A stretch of 52,691 nt of DNA, from contig VXMM01000018.1 in NCBI GenBank assembly GCA_009841105.1, positions 125,780-178,470 on the forward strand, in the 5' to 3' direction. This DNA comes from Acidimicrobiia bacterium. GTDB lineage: Bacteria > Actinomycetota > Acidimicrobiia > Spongiisociales > Spongiisociaceae. A model generated the notes under the pieces. That model was not told where the DNA came from. It ran no database searches and saw nothing but the letters and a program-made list of their open reading frames with translations. This document shows, piece by piece, positions 1-9,102 of the stretch; the stretch's first letter is position 1; each line of letters begins with the position of its first letter. The position numbers and the translations under genes are program-made.

Positions 1-113
1 CAGCAAGTCCCTGTCATAGACGCCGCTGGCGGCGCCATATCCCACCGCCGCCTCAGAGACCGACCACGGGACCGCGATTGCTAACGAACGCTCATAGCGT
101 GAACACGCCCTAG
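1..113. repeat. Dispersed repeat, copy 1 (cut by window edge)
   Basis: This stretch matches 15399-15510 in the same orientation. Of the first 70 aligned positions 64 are identical, including an unbroken 30-base core at 21-50. The rest aligns with small gaps, and both copies end in CGCCCTAG. The core contains a tight hairpin (CGCCGC, two-base loop, GCGGCG at 21-34). No reading frame is shared with the second copy, so it is probably a non-coding intergenic element. It begins at base 1 and may extend further left. Confidence 0.8.
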
Positions 114-169
114 CCGAGCGGGAGCCCCTGTCCGCCCTCGATAGCCGCCGGTCTGGCCTCGGATTGGTG

Positions 170-175
170 TAGTCT
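170..175 (+). promoter_or_regulatory. Candidate -10 box for leaderless ftsK mRNA
   Basis: TAGTCT fits the actinobacterial TAnnnT -10 pattern and ends ten bases before the ATG at 186, so transcription would start at or next to the start codon. There is no Shine-Dalgarno sequence before the ATG. The same hexamer sits eight bases before ppk2 (43829-43834). No clear -35 is visible. Confidence 0.45.
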
Positions 176-185
176 GGTCGGCTAC

Positions 186-2672
186 ATGGCCAAGGCGACA
201 TCCACCCGTGGGGACACGGGGCGGAGACGGGTGTCACAGGTACATGCGAATCGCAAGAAGACGGAGCGGCGTAAGTCGCGTTCCGGAGCCCGCGGGGGCG
301 GCGCCGCCCGCCGGGCGTCTGTGCCCAGATCGGCCAAACCGCAAGGGTCCGGGCGCACCCCGCGGCAGGGTCGGCGGACAGACCGGTCCAAACGGGTCTC
401 ACAGGGCCGCCGCGCCGAGTCCCGCGAGTCGATCCCGGCGCTCCTCTACGAGCGCCTCCGCTTCGGGATCGGACGCCAAGCCCACCACTTGATCGGGCTG
501 GGGCTGGCGCTGGCTGGCGTGGTGGTGGCCCTAGCTTTCGTCCAGGCCGCCGGTCCGCTGGGCCAGCACATGCTGGATGGTCTCCGGTTGTTGCTGGGTA
601 TGTGGGTCTACCTGTCGCCGCTGATCCTGCTGGGCCTGGGAGGCGCTCTTCTGCTCGGTAGGTCTCCTGTCGGCCACCGCAGGATCCTCTTCGGGGTGCT
701 GGTTTGGCTAGTGGGGTCGGTGGGGCTTTTCCACCTCATGACCGGCAATCCGGCCCTGGCCGGCGGTACCGAAGGGGTGAAGCAGTCGGGAGGGGTGATC
801 GGTTCGCTGGTCGCTTTCCCGCTGGAGCGGACGATCGGGTTCTGGGGAGCGTTCGTGGTGCTGGTGGGCGTTGCGTCCGGTGGGGTGATGATCACCATGC
901 GGGCCTCCATCGGTGAGGTCCTGGTCGCGTCGGGCGAGTTGTGCGTCTATACGGTGAGGCTGGTCCGCGCATGGCTGGGCGCCGCTCGAGTCCGTTTTGC
1001 CGGTATCGCCGGCGGGTGGGAGGAACGCCGCGGAGCCATGCCTTCCGAGGTGTCGAGAGCTCGGCGGCCGGCCCGTCCGCCGCAGCCCGCTCCGGTGGAC
1101 CTCTCCGGATCGGATGAGGTCGTCAAGGTTCCCAAGCGTCCCGATCCGGGTGCTTCGAAGGCCGCCGGGCAGCGCAAAGCGCCGAAGAAGCCGTCCCCGC
1201 CCGCGCCTCCATCCGGTGCGGATGGCTACCGGTTGCCGCCTCTCGACCTCCTGGATACACCCAAGACCGAGCGTCGGAGCGGGAGAATGGTCCAGGAGAC
1301 CGCCCGCCAGCTCGAAGCGACGCTAAGGGATCATGAGGTCAACGCCCGGCTCACCAACGTGGTCTCCGGGCCGACCGTGACGCGCTACGAGATCGAACTC
1401 GCCCCCGGGGTGAAGGTCGCTCGGGTCACCAACCTCGCCGGCGACATCGCCTACGCGCTGGCGACCCCTGATGTGCGGCTCCTGGCACCCATTCCCGGCC
1501 GGTCGGCGATCGGGGTGGAGGTTCCGAACCGGCACCGCCGGCTGGTTACGCTCGGCCATGTGCTCGCTTCGGAGGAAGCGGCCGGCAACCACCATCCGCT
1601 GGCGGTCGCCCTGGGAGAGGACATCTCAGGGCGTCCCGTGCTGGTCAACCTGGCCGAGCTACCTCATCTGCTCATCGCGGGCGCGACGGGCGCCGGCAAG
1701 TCCTCGTGCATCAACTCGATCGTCACGTCCATCCTGATGCGGGCCAAGCCGGAGGATGTCCGGTTGATCATGGTCGACCCCAAGCGGGTGGAACTCGGCC
1801 AGTACAACGGGGTTCCCCACCTGCTCACCCGGGTAATCACCAAGCCGAAGAAGGCCCTGGAAGCTCTGCAGTGGGCGGTCGGCGAGATGGAGCGGCGCTA
1901 CGAGTTGCTCGCGGACAGCGGGGTGCGGGACATCACGGGCTACCACGAGAAGTACGACGCAGGAGGCCTGGAGCCCTCCAAGTTCGATCGCTTCCCGTAC
2001 GTGGTGGTGGTCGTCGACGAGCTGAACGATCTGATGATGGTGGCGGGGCGCGATGTCGAGTCGGCCATCGTTCGCATCGCCCAGATGGCCCGGGCGGTCG
2101 GGATCCACCTGGTGATCGCCACCCAGCGGCCGTCGGTCAACGTAATCACCGGCGTGATCAAGGCCAACATCCCGAGCCGGTTCGCGTTCTCCGTAGCATC
2201 GCAGGCCGATTCGCGGGTGATCATCGACGTGGTGGGTGCCGAGAAGCTGGTCGGAGTCGGGGACATGCTGGTGATCACCGCCCGCGATCCGCGTCCGCAA
2301 CGGGTGCAGGGAGCGTGGGTGAGCGAGGGTGAAGTCGCCGCGGTCGTCAAGTGGGTGCGAGACCAGAAGAAGGTCGAGTACCGGAAGATCGAGGAGGAAG
2401 TCCGACAATCCAGGCTCCAGGAGGCCACTGATGAGGACGATGGCGAGGACGCCGAACTGATCCGGCAGGCCAGCGAACTCGTGGTGCGCTCGCAACTCGG
2501 GTCCACCTCCATGTTGCAGAGAAAGCTCCGGATCGGTTTCGCTCGGGCGGGGCGGATCATGGACATCCTTGAGACCAGGGGGATCGTCGGGCCTTCCGAG
2601 GGCTCCAAGGCTCGCGAAGTGCTGGTCACCATGGACGAGCTGGAACAGGAACGGGCGAAGGCGCCGGTCTGA
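186..2672 (+). CDS. ftsK: DNA translocase FtsK
   Basis: Septum-anchored ATP-driven DNA pump of the FtsK/SpoIIIE family, which clears chromosome ends at division. The first ~95 residues are a basic Arg/Lys-rich tail. Four hydrophobic membrane segments lie at about 100-245 and a Pro-rich linker runs to about 345. The motor follows, with Walker A (GATGAGKSS) near residue 499 and Walker B (VVVVVDEL) near 604. The last ~75 residues, from DAELIRQASELV, form the winged-helix gamma domain that reads polar DNA signals. At 828 residues it has the usual length for the phylum. The ATG lies just after a TAnnnT box, so the mRNA is probably leaderless. Identification is secure. Confidence 0.97.
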   Translation: MAKATSTRGDTGRRRVSQVHANRKKTERRKSRSGARGGGAARRASVPRSAKPQGSGRTPRQGRRTDRSKRVSQGRRAESRESIPALLYERLRFGIGRQAHHLIGLGLALAGVVVALAFVQAAGPLGQHMLDGLRLLLGMWVYLSPLILLGLGGALLLGRSPVGHRRILFGVLVWLVGSVGLFHLMTGNPALAGGTEGVKQSGGVIGSLVAFPLERTIGFWGAFVVLVGVASGGVMITMRASIGEVLVASGELCVYTVRLVRAWLGAARVRFAGIAGGWEERRGAMPSEVSRARRPARPPQPAPVDLSGSDEVVKVPKRPDPGASKAAGQRKAPKKPSPPAPPSGADGYRLPPLDLLDTPKTERRSGRMVQETARQLEATLRDHEVNARLTNVVSGPTVTRYEIELAPGVKVARVTNLAGDIAYALATPDVRLLAPIPGRSAIGVEVPNRHRRLVTLGHVLASEEAAGNHHPLAVALGEDISGRPVLVNLAELPHLLIAGATGAGKSSCINSIVTSILMRAKPEDVRLIMVDPKRVELGQYNGVPHLLTRVITKPKKALEALQWAVGEMERRYELLADSGVRDITGYHEKYDAGGLEPSKFDRFPYVVVVVDELNDLMMVAGRDVESAIVRIAQMARAVGIHLVIATQRPSVNVITGVIKANIPSRFAFSVASQADSRVIIDVVGAEKLVGVGDMLVITARDPRPQRVQGAWVSEGEVAAVVKWVRDQKKVEYRKIEEEVRQSRLQEATDEDDGEDAELIRQASELVVRSQLGSTSMLQRKLRIGFARAGRIMDILETRGIVGPSEGSKAREVLVTMDELEQERAKAPV

Positions 2673-2727
2673 TCCGCATCGCCGGCGAGGGGCGACTCCA
2701 CTCGACTGGCGGGTGGGCCGGCTCGCG

Positions 2728-2733
2728 TACCAT
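2728..2733 (+). promoter_or_regulatory. Candidate -10 box before the E2 gene
   Basis: TACCAT ends eight bases before the ATG at 2742, again compatible with a leaderless transcript. This supports ATG 2742 over the in-frame TTG at 2733, which would lie inside the promoter. The -35 region is not recognisable. Confidence 0.4.
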
Positions 2734-2741
2734 TGGACCCG

Positions 2742-3926
2742 ATGCCCTACGTCTTCGAACTCCCCGACATAGGTGACGGCCTCACCGAGGCCGAAATCGT
2801 CCGGTGGCACGTTCCGGTGGGTGGTCCCGTGGAGGCCGATCGTGTTCTGGTCGAGGTCGAGACGGCCAAAGCGGTGGTGGAAATCCCTGCTCCCGCCGCG
2901 GGAACGGTCCTGCACCATGGTGCTCGGGAGGGGGAGACCTTGGCGGTCGGAGCGGTGCTCGCAGTCATCGGCCGAGCCGGGGAGGTCTGGCCGGATGGCG
3001 ATCAACCCGGTGATGCAGCAGCTGGTTCGCGGCGGACCACCGGTCCGGAAGGCCGGGGCGGGCGTGGCGCGCAGCATGCGGGGGATGGCTCGGTCAAAGC
3101 ACTGCCCGTGGTCCGGCGACTGGCCAGGGAACACGGCATCGACCTGTCGTCCGTGCGGGGGACCGGTCCGGGCGGGAGGATTACCAAGGATGATGTGATG
3201 GCGGTCGTCGAGGGAGTACCGGCGGAGGATGACGTGGCGCCGCTCCCGGGTGAGCGGGTCCGCCTCTCGATGCTTCGCCGCACCATCGCCGGCCACATGA
3301 CTGCCTCTTGGCGGGAAATACCCCACGTAACCGTATTCCACGACGCCGACGCAACCCGCCTCCTGGCCGGCCGGCGAGCACTGGCGGCCCGCCATGGACG
3401 GAGCATTCCCATGGAGGCCCTCGTGATAAAGGCCCTCGTTCCGGTCCTGGACGAGTTCCGGGTCTTCAACGCAACCCTGGATGGTGACGAGCTGGTGCTT
3501 CACCCATCCCTGGATGTCGGGATCGCTGTGGATACCGATGAAGGTCTGCTGGTGCCGGTAATCCGCCAATCGGAGAAGCTGAGCCTCATGGAGCTGGCGG
3601 CAACCGTTGCCGATCTGGGGGTCAAGGGCAAGGCCCGGTCGCTCGGTCAGGAGCACCTGACCAGCGCCACCTTCACCGTCACCAACATCGGAGCGCTCGG
3701 AGGGGGGAGGGGTACCCCCATCATCCCGCAAGGCACCACCGCCATACTCGCCATAGGTAAGGCGGCCGACACTCCGGTGGTTCGGGACGGCGCGGTGACG
3801 GTGGCGGCGGTGATGCCGCTGTCGCTCGGCTTCGACCACCGGGTGATCGACGGCGGTCTCGCGCAACGTTTCCTCAACAGGCTGGTGGAGAACCTGGAGG
3901 AACCGGCCCTGTTCATGGCCGGCTAG
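2742..3926 (+). CDS. 2-oxoacid dehydrogenase E2 (dihydrolipoyl acyltransferase)
   Basis: Core acyltransferase of a pyruvate, branched-chain or acetoin dehydrogenase complex; it moves an acyl group from lipoate to CoA. An N-terminal lipoyl domain carries Lys43 in VETAKAVVE. A disordered Gly/Arg-rich linker follows, then a peripheral-subunit-binding domain at about 119-155 (LPVVRRLAREHGI). The catalytic domain ends in DHRVIDGG with His366 and Asp370, the expected active-site pair. At 394 residues with a single lipoyl domain it has a standard layout. The E1 genes lie 0.8 kb downstream on the opposite strand, so E1 and E2 are not co-transcribed. No E3 gene is in the window. Substrate class is not decidable from sequence. 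Confidence 0.93.
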   Translation: MPYVFELPDIGDGLTEAEIVRWHVPVGGPVEADRVLVEVETAKAVVEIPAPAAGTVLHHGAREGETLAVGAVLAVIGRAGEVWPDGDQPGDAAAGSRRTTGPEGRGGRGAQHAGDGSVKALPVVRRLAREHGIDLSSVRGTGPGGRITKDDVMAVVEGVPAEDDVAPLPGERVRLSMLRRTIAGHMTASWREIPHVTVFHDADATRLLAGRRALAARHGRSIPMEALVIKALVPVLDEFRVFNATLDGDELVLHPSLDVGIAVDTDEGLLVPVIRQSEKLSLMELAATVADLGVKGKARSLGQEHLTSATFTVTNIGALGGGRGTPIIPQGTTAILAIGKAADTPVVRDGAVTVAAVMPLSLGFDHRVIDGGLAQRFLNRLVENLEEPALFMAG

Positions 3927-3960
3927 CGGTGATCTGCCTACTTCCTTGCGCAACCCGGGG

Positions 3961-4773
3961 GTGAGTACCACCGTCACCGATCCGGCGGTGGTGGACCGCC
4001 GCCACCGGTCACTGCTGGCCGTTCGTGAATCCGAAGTACCGAGCCGGATCATGACCATCTCGGGATGCGAGGGCCGGATCGAGGCCCGGACCCTCTCGAA
4101 GGACATGTCCGGGCCGGCAACCCGTCTCGTCATGCTGAGCTCGGGATGGGGCTCCGGCGTGGTGGGGGCGTTCACCGCCGATGTCGAACTGTTCGTCATA
4201 CGCGGCGATCTGGTGGTGGCGGGAGAGCGTGTGGGCCGTTACGACTACGCAGCCGTCCGATCCGGTGAGGTGATCCCCGGAATCCGGGCTCTCTCGCCCA
4301 CCCTGGCGCTGCTGATGACCTCGGCGCCGGTCCGGTACGACAGTTCCGTCGGCGGGATGCTTTCCAAGCCCCTGATCGGTACGGCCGGCGCATCTCCGTG
4401 GACGCCCGTCAGCGAACTCCCCGGGCGCTTCATCCGCCCACTCGCCGACGGTCTCCACGGTCAGGTGTGGCTGGCGGGGGCTCGTGACTGGACCAACGAG
4501 GGCGGTCCATGGCACTCGCACGGCGGTGCGGAGGAGGTCTTCGTGCTGGACGGAGAGTTCACCATGGCCGAGCGACCGTCAGGCCATGGTCCCCACTCCG
4601 ACCGGCCGGCGGACGAACAGCTCCACCGGTGGGAAGCGGGGACGTACACGTACCGGCTCCCGGGACAACTCCACGGCGGACCGGGCTCCAGGTCGTCAGA
4701 GCTGGCCATCGCCTTCCACCGTATGCAGGGTCCGCGGGACTGTCACTGGACGGACGACGTACCGGTCGCCTGA
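3961..4773 (+). CDS. Two-cupin-domain protein
   Basis: Predicted cytosolic beta-barrel protein of 270 residues with two cupin-like halves. The second half has a complete metal motif: HSHGGAEEVFVLDGEF supplies two His and a Glu, and a later His is in LPGQLHGG. The first half (ELFVIRGDLVVAGERVG) has the fold pattern but lacks the His pair. The function is unknown; relatives include sugar or keto-acid binding and ring-cleaving cupins. GTG 3961 (MSTTVTDP) was preferred; TTG 3946 is the alternative. The gene abuts the convergent E1 beta gene, with the two stop codons adjacent inside the palindrome CCTGATCAGG (4769-4778). Confidence 0.7.
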   Translation: MSTTVTDPAVVDRRHRSLLAVRESEVPSRIMTISGCEGRIEARTLSKDMSGPATRLVMLSSGWGSGVVGAFTADVELFVIRGDLVVAGERVGRYDYAAVRSGEVIPGIRALSPTLALLMTSAPVRYDSSVGGMLSKPLIGTAGASPWTPVSELPGRFIRPLADGLHGQVWLAGARDWTNEGGPWHSHGGAEEVFVLDGEFTMAERPSGHGPHSDRPADEQLHRWEAGTYTYRLPGQLHGGPGSRSSELAIAFHRMQGPRDCHWTDDVPVA

Positions 4774-5772
4774 TCAGGTAAGGCCCATGACCTCCCGGGC
4801 GGCGGCCACGATCTCATCCGATCCGGGAACGACCGCCCGTTCCAGCGGAGGGCTGAACGGGACGGGTGCCTGGGCGGCGCCTACCCGCACCGGGGCGGCT
4901 CGCAACCGGTCGAAGGCCTGGCCCGTGATGGTGCTCGCCAGCTCGGCGCCGAACCCTCCGAACTCCCAGGCCTCGTGCGCCACCACCACCCGACCGGTCC
5001 TGACCACGGAGGACAGCACGGTGTCGAGGTCGAGCGGGACCAGCGACCTGAGGTCGATCAGTTCCGCCTCGATGCCCATCTCGGCTAGCTGGGAGCAGGC
5101 TTTTTCGGCGTGGAGAACCATCACCGAGTAGGTGACGATGGTCAGGTCCGAGCCCCTCCGCCGCACCGCGGCCGAGCCGAGCGGGACCACGTGATCTCCG
5201 ACCGGTACCGGGCCTCGTTTGGCGGTGATCCGCTTGTTCTCCAGGTAGACCACCGGGTCGTCATCCGCGATGGCCGCCCGCAGCAGGCCCCTGGCGTCGG
5301 CCGGGTTGGAAGGGGCGACAACCTTGAGGCCGGGCAGGTGGGTGAACAAGCCCTCCAGGCTGGAGGAGTGCTGGCCGGCCGATGAGCGGAGCACCCCGTC
5401 AGAGGCCCGCAGCACCAGCGGAACCGACACCTGTCCGCCGAACATGTAGCGGAACTTGGCGGCCTGGTTGACGATCTCGTCCATGGCCCCGAGGGTGAAC
5501 TCGACGAAGCTCATCGAGGCCACCGGGCGCAGTCCGGTCACAGCCGTCCCCACGCTGACCGCCATGATGATCGCTTCCGAGATGGGCATGTCGATGACGC
5601 GGTCGGGTCCGAACTCGTCCAGCAAGCCCCGGAACTGTCCGAAGTTGCCGCCCCAGCTGATGTCCTCCCCGAGCACCACCACGCGATCGTCCTCTCGCAT
5701 GGCGTACCCCATGGCATCGACGGTCGCCTGGCCGAAGGTCATCCTCCGCGTCGTACCGTCCCTCCGAGCCAT
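4774..5772 (-). CDS. 2-oxoacid dehydrogenase E1 beta subunit
   Basis: Transketolase-like beta half of a heterodimeric thiamin-diphosphate E1 enzyme, 332 residues. The N-terminus MTFGQATVDAM and VVVLGEDISWGGNFGQ are typical of AcoB/BkdA2/PdhB proteins, as are DMPISEAIIM and the C-terminal swivel domain (VVVAHEAWEFGGFGAELAS). Its ATG shares one base with the E1 alpha stop codon (ATGA, 5769-5772 region), so the two are translationally coupled and should form an alpha2beta2 complex. Whether the substrate is acetoin, a branched-chain oxoacid or pyruvate cannot be told apart here; the neighbouring SDR and dehydratase favour a small oxoacid or acetoin-like compound. Confidence 0.93.
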   Translation of the reverse strand: MARRDGTTRRMTFGQATVDAMGYAMREDDRVVVLGEDISWGGNFGQFRGLLDEFGPDRVIDMPISEAIIMAVSVGTAVTGLRPVASMSFVEFTLGAMDEIVNQAAKFRYMFGGQVSVPLVLRASDGVLRSSAGQHSSSLEGLFTHLPGLKVVAPSNPADARGLLRAAIADDDPVVYLENKRITAKRGPVPVGDHVVPLGSAAVRRRGSDLTIVTYSVMVLHAEKACSQLAEMGIEAELIDLRSLVPLDLDTVLSSVVRTGRVVVAHEAWEFGGFGAELASTITGQAFDRLRAAPVRVGAAQAPVPFSPPLERAVVPGSDEIVAAAREVMGLT

Positions 5773-6752
5773 CACGGGACCCTGGTGAACACGTTCTCTA
5801 GGGCGGTGCCACCATCCGGATAGGGGCTCTCCTCGGCGAAGCGCACCGCGGCGGACACTTCCTCCTCGGCCTCCGCCCATACCGCCTCCGCGAGTCCGGC
5901 CGTCATGAGCTCTTCCTCGGTGAGCGTCCGTTCCCAGCGGAGGATCGGATCCGCCCGGCGTCGATCCTCCACCTCGGCGGACGCCCGGTAGACCTCGGCA
6001 TCGCCCACGTAATGGCCGCCGAAGCGGTAGGTCTCCATGTTCAACAGGGTCGGCCCGCCTCCGTCGCGGGCCCGACCGGCCGCCTCCAAGGACTCCCGGT
6101 ATGTCGCTGCGGGGTCGTTTCCGTCCACCGTGATGCCGGGGATTCCGTACGCGGCGGCCCTTACGGAGAGGTCCTCCACCGACGTGGTCCGGAGCCTCGA
6201 GGTGAACTGGGCATACTGGTTGTTCTCGCACACGAAGACCACCCCCAGGCGGTGGGTGGCGGCGAAGTTGAGGGCCTCGTGGAAGGTTCCCTTGTTGATG
6301 CCCCCGTCCCCGAAGAAGCCCACCGCCACCTGGCGGGTGCCCCGGTAGCGGGCGGAGAGGGCGGCCCCGGCGGCTATCCCCAGACCGCCGGCCACGATCC
6401 CGTTGGCCCCCAACATCCCGACCGAGAAGTCGGCCACGTGCATCGAGCCACCCCGGCCCCGGCAAGCCCCGGTTGCCTTGCCGTAGAGCTCTGCCATGAT
6501 CGGACCGAGTTCCATACCCTTGGCGACGGCGTGGCCGTGGCCGCGATGGGTGGAGGTGATGTAGTCGTCACGGTTCAGAGTGGCACAGACGCCCGCGGCG
6601 ATGGCCTCCTGGCCGATGTAGGTGTGGACGAATCCGGGTAGCTTGCCGGCCTTGAACAACTCCTCGACCCGGGACTCGAACACCCGGATGCGCACCATGG
6701 TCCGGTGGATGCCGAGGGCCATGCCCGGTGACATGGTGTCGGTGAGGCTCAT
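5772..6752 (-). CDS. 2-oxoacid (acetoin-type) dehydrogenase E1 alpha subunit
   Basis: Thiamin-diphosphate-binding alpha subunit, 326 residues. The cofactor motif runs from GDG at 148-150 to NN at 177-178, and the conserved phosphorylation-loop-like segments YITSTHRGHGHAVAKG and CRGRGGSMHVAD are present. The N-terminal stretch MVRIRVFESRVEELF and the length resemble acetoin:DCPIP oxidoreductase alpha (AcoA) more than classical PdhA; that sub-assignment is inference. The gene overlaps the SDR stop codon upstream by four bases and the beta subunit downstream by one base. Confidence 0.92.
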   Translation of the reverse strand: MSLTDTMSPGMALGIHRTMVRIRVFESRVEELFKAGKLPGFVHTYIGQEAIAAGVCATLNRDDYITSTHRGHGHAVAKGMELGPIMAELYGKATGACRGRGGSMHVADFSVGMLGANGIVAGGLGIAAGAALSARYRGTRQVAVGFFGDGGINKGTFHEALNFAATHRLGVVFVCENNQYAQFTSRLRTTSVEDLSVRAAAYGIPGITVDGNDPAATYRESLEAAGRARDGGGPTLLNMETYRFGGHYVGDAEVYRASAEVEDRRRADPILRWERTLTEEELMTAGLAEAVWAEAEEEVSAAVRFAEESPYPDGGTALENVFTRVP

Positions 6753-7501
6753 TGGGCGGTGTATCCGCCGTCGACGGCGATGACCTGGCCGGTGATCATG
6801 GCCGCGGCGTCACCGGCCAGGAACACGACGGGGCCGGCCACGTCCTCGGGGGTGCCCAGCCTTCCCATCGGGGTGCGGGTGAGGAAGAACTCCCTGAGTT
6901 CAGGTTCGGTCTCCCACTGGCGCTGGACCAGGTGGGTCGCGATGTGCCCAGGCGCCACCGCGTTGACCCGGACTCCCGAGGCGGCCCACTCCACGGCCAG
7001 GGTTCTGGTCATCTGGACCACCCCGCCCTTGCTGGCCTGGTACCCGACACTGCCCGGGAAGCCCACCAGTCCACCTATCGAGGCGATGTTGATGATCGAA
7101 CCGCGGCCCTGTTCGATCATGTGCCGTCCAACCGCCTGGCACATGTAGAGGCTGCCCTTGACGTTCACATCGATGACCCGAGCCAGCAGATCGGGTGGAT
7201 AGTCGGCTGCGGTGCCACGGCCCCCGATGCCGGCGCTGTTGACCAGCACGTCGATGGGGCCCAGGCGGGTGCTGACGTCTTCCACTGCCGCCTGGACGGA
7301 CTGCCTATCGGAGACGTCCAGCGTCACGGCTGTCCCACCGACGGTGCCCGCCACCTGACGGTTGGCCTCCTCGGCGGTGTCGGCCCCCACCACTTCGGCG
7401 CCGGCCCCGGCGAGAGCCAGAGCAATCGCCTTGCCCAGGCCACTGGCGGATCCGGTAACCAGCGCCCTGCGGCTGTCGAGACGGAATCCGGGTGCGGTCA
7501 C
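6749..7501 (-). CDS. Short-chain dehydrogenase/reductase
   Basis: NAD(P)-dependent oxidoreductase of the classical SDR family, 250 residues. The Gly-rich dinucleotide motif is TGSASGLG (16-23), NSAG lies at 88-91, and the catalytic triad is Ser141, Tyr154 and Lys158. It ends in VIAVDGGYTAQ as usual. The GTG start overlaps the stop codon of the lipoyl-protein gene. Inside an operon with E1 subunits it probably supplies a 2-oxoacid or diketone by oxidising a hydroxy compound, for example butanediol to acetoin or a sugar acid to an oxo acid; the substrate is inference. Confidence 0.88.
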   Translation of the reverse strand: MTAPGFRLDSRRALVTGSASGLGKAIALALAGAGAEVVGADTAEEANRQVAGTVGGTAVTLDVSDRQSVQAAVEDVSTRLGPIDVLVNSAGIGGRGTAADYPPDLLARVIDVNVKGSLYMCQAVGRHMIEQGRGSIINIASIGGLVGFPGSVGYQASKGGVVQMTRTLAVEWAASGVRVNAVAPGHIATHLVQRQWETEPELREFFLTRTPMGRLGTPEDVAGPVVFLAGDAAAMITGQVIAVDGGYTAQ

Positions 7502-7752
7502 GGGTCGATGTAGGCGAGGGTTGCTCCCACCGGCACTTCGTCATCGGAAGCGGCCGCCAAGATCTCGATGGACCCGGCCGCCGGAGACTCCAGGGCGACC
7601 TCGGCCTTCTCGGTCTCCACGATGACCACCTCCTGGCCCGATATCACGGTGGCGCCCGGCTTGACCAGCCATTCGATCACCACCACTTCCTCGACCACCC
7701 CCATGTGTGGCACGGTCAGGGGTACTCGATGGGAAGGGTCGGGTGCGGTCAT
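7498..7752 (-). CDS. Free-standing lipoyl/biotinyl carrier protein
   Basis: An 84-residue single lipoyl domain. It has the hairpin IVETEKAEVALE with Lys49 as the predicted lipoylation site, and a second-half LPVGATLAYI-type strand. Nothing else is fused to it. The E2 encoded at 2742-3926 already has its own lipoyl domain, so this is an additional swinging arm. It may serve this E1 pair directly, or replace a lost E2 or E3 domain. It overlaps the SDR gene by four bases (GTGA) and lies 63 bases after the MFS gene, so it belongs to the same operon. Confidence 0.85.
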   Translation of the reverse strand: MTAPDPSHRVPLTVPHMGVVEEVVVIEWLVKPGATVISGQEVVIVETEKAEVALESPAAGSIEILAAASDDEVPVGATLAYIDP

Positions 7753-7815
7753 CGGGACCGAGACCTCCGGTGTCCTGGCTCTTGTCGGGCCGATTTTGAC
7801 AGGTCCGGCCCACCC

Positions 7816-8985
7816 TCAGGTGACATGACCGATCGCCGCCCTTTCCACGGCGCGAACTCGGTACCTCCACACCAGCATCATGGTGGTGGCAGCCGCGAAA
7901 TTGAGGGTCAGACCTGCCCACGGCAGGTCATACGTCCCGAACGTGTCCACGACCCATCCGAATACCACCGGCCCTATGGTCAGACCCAGGGCGAAGCCCA
8001 ACACGATCGAGGCGGTGCTCCGACCGGTCTGTTTGGGCTCGGACACCATGATGGCGGCCATCATGCCGACCGACATCCATGAGCCCGTGCTCATCCCAAC
8101 CAGCGCCGCCCCGAGCCAGATCAGGTAGGGCGTGGTGTGAGCGGCCCCCCAGGTGGCGATGAAAGCACCCACCGACATGACGCCGATCGCCATCAGCGGG
8201 ACGGTGGGATGCCGGGCTCGTTCGGCGATCCTTCCCCACAGCACCCGCCACAGGGCGCCGGACGCGCCCGATACGGCGATGACCGTGCCGGCCAGCGTCA
8301 CACTCATGCCCAGTTTCTCCTGGGCGTAGAGCGGAACGAAGGCCAGATACGAGGCCACTCCGATCCCCATGGTGACGCCGTAGACGGACAGCCACCGCAC
8401 CGCCTCGGGAAGGCGGCCGCGGCGTTCGCCGGCGTCCTGTGCCGGAGTCCAGGCGCCGCGTCCGGAGGGCACGATGGCGAGAGTGGCGGCGATTCCCACC
8501 AAAGCCACCAGAGAGGCCAGCACCAGCGCCATCCGCCATCCGAGGCGCGCGGCCGTCACCGGCAGGGTCAACCCGGCGGCCAGGGTCCCGATCTGCACCC
8601 CGGACTGCTTGATCCCCGTTATCCAGCCGCGGGATCCGGCCGGGACGTTGTCGACGATGATGTTGTTGGTGGCCGAGTTCGCCCCCGCGGCCGGCAGTGC
8701 GGCTATCCCGGCGAAACCCAGTAAGGACCAGAAGTCCCAGGCTAAAGCCATGGTCAGCAGCCCGAGGAAGACGAACAGCAGCATCAGGACCTGGGTGTAG
8801 CGGCCGCTCAGGCGGTCGGCCAGCATCCCCAGTGGGATGCTGGTGATCATCATCGCAAAGGCGTGGAAGGTGGCCACCGCTCCGATTTCGGTCCGGGTCA
8901 GACCCAGTTCATCGATGAAGAAACGGGACAGTATCCCGATGACCGGCCCGGGTGTCATCGAGAGGGCCATCGCGCCGGCGAGCAC
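7816..8985 (-). CDS. Major facilitator superfamily permease
   Basis: Twelve-helix inner-membrane transporter. Motif A after helix 2 reads GMLADRLSGRY, and a second copy after helix 8 reads WGRIAERARH. From the first normal start (GTG 8985) it has 389 residues, slightly short. The open frame upstream continues hydrophobically (PPRVSLIGLSAVLAGAMALS), so GTG 8985 cuts into helix 1. No ATG, GTG or TTG lies between it and the upstream in-frame stop; a CTG at 9033 would restore the helix. It is probably the uptake system for the substrate of the downstream dehydrogenase genes. Confidence 0.85.
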   Translation of the reverse strand: MLAGAMALSMTPGPVIGILSRFFIDELGLTRTEIGAVATFHAFAMMITSIPLGMLADRLSGRYTQVLMLLFVFLGLLTMALAWDFWSLLGFAGIAALPAAGANSATNNIIVDNVPAGSRGWITGIKQSGVQIGTLAAGLTLPVTAARLGWRMALVLASLVALVGIAATLAIVPSGRGAWTPAQDAGERRGRLPEAVRWLSVYGVTMGIGVASYLAFVPLYAQEKLGMSVTLAGTVIAVSGASGALWRVLWGRIAERARHPTVPLMAIGVMSVGAFIATWGAAHTTPYLIWLGAALVGMSTGSWMSVGMMAAIMVSEPKQTGRSTASIVLGFALGLTIGPVVFGWVVDTFGTYDLPWAGLTLNFAAATTMMLVWRYRVRAVERAAIGHVT

Positions 8986-9102
8986 CGCGGAGAGCCCTAT
9001 GAGGCTGACCCTCGGCGGTGTTAGCGTGCTCAGGTCCGGTGGATGGTCGATCTCGGAGTCCTCCTCGGTAGCCGGACGGAGGGTACTCCCCGCCGAACGC
9101 CC

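Noticed and set aside
1659-4199. Long open frame on the minus strand across the ftsK end and E2 gene
   Set aside because: High GC at third positions keeps antisense frames open. The translation has no family motif, and three well-supported plus-strand genes occupy the region.
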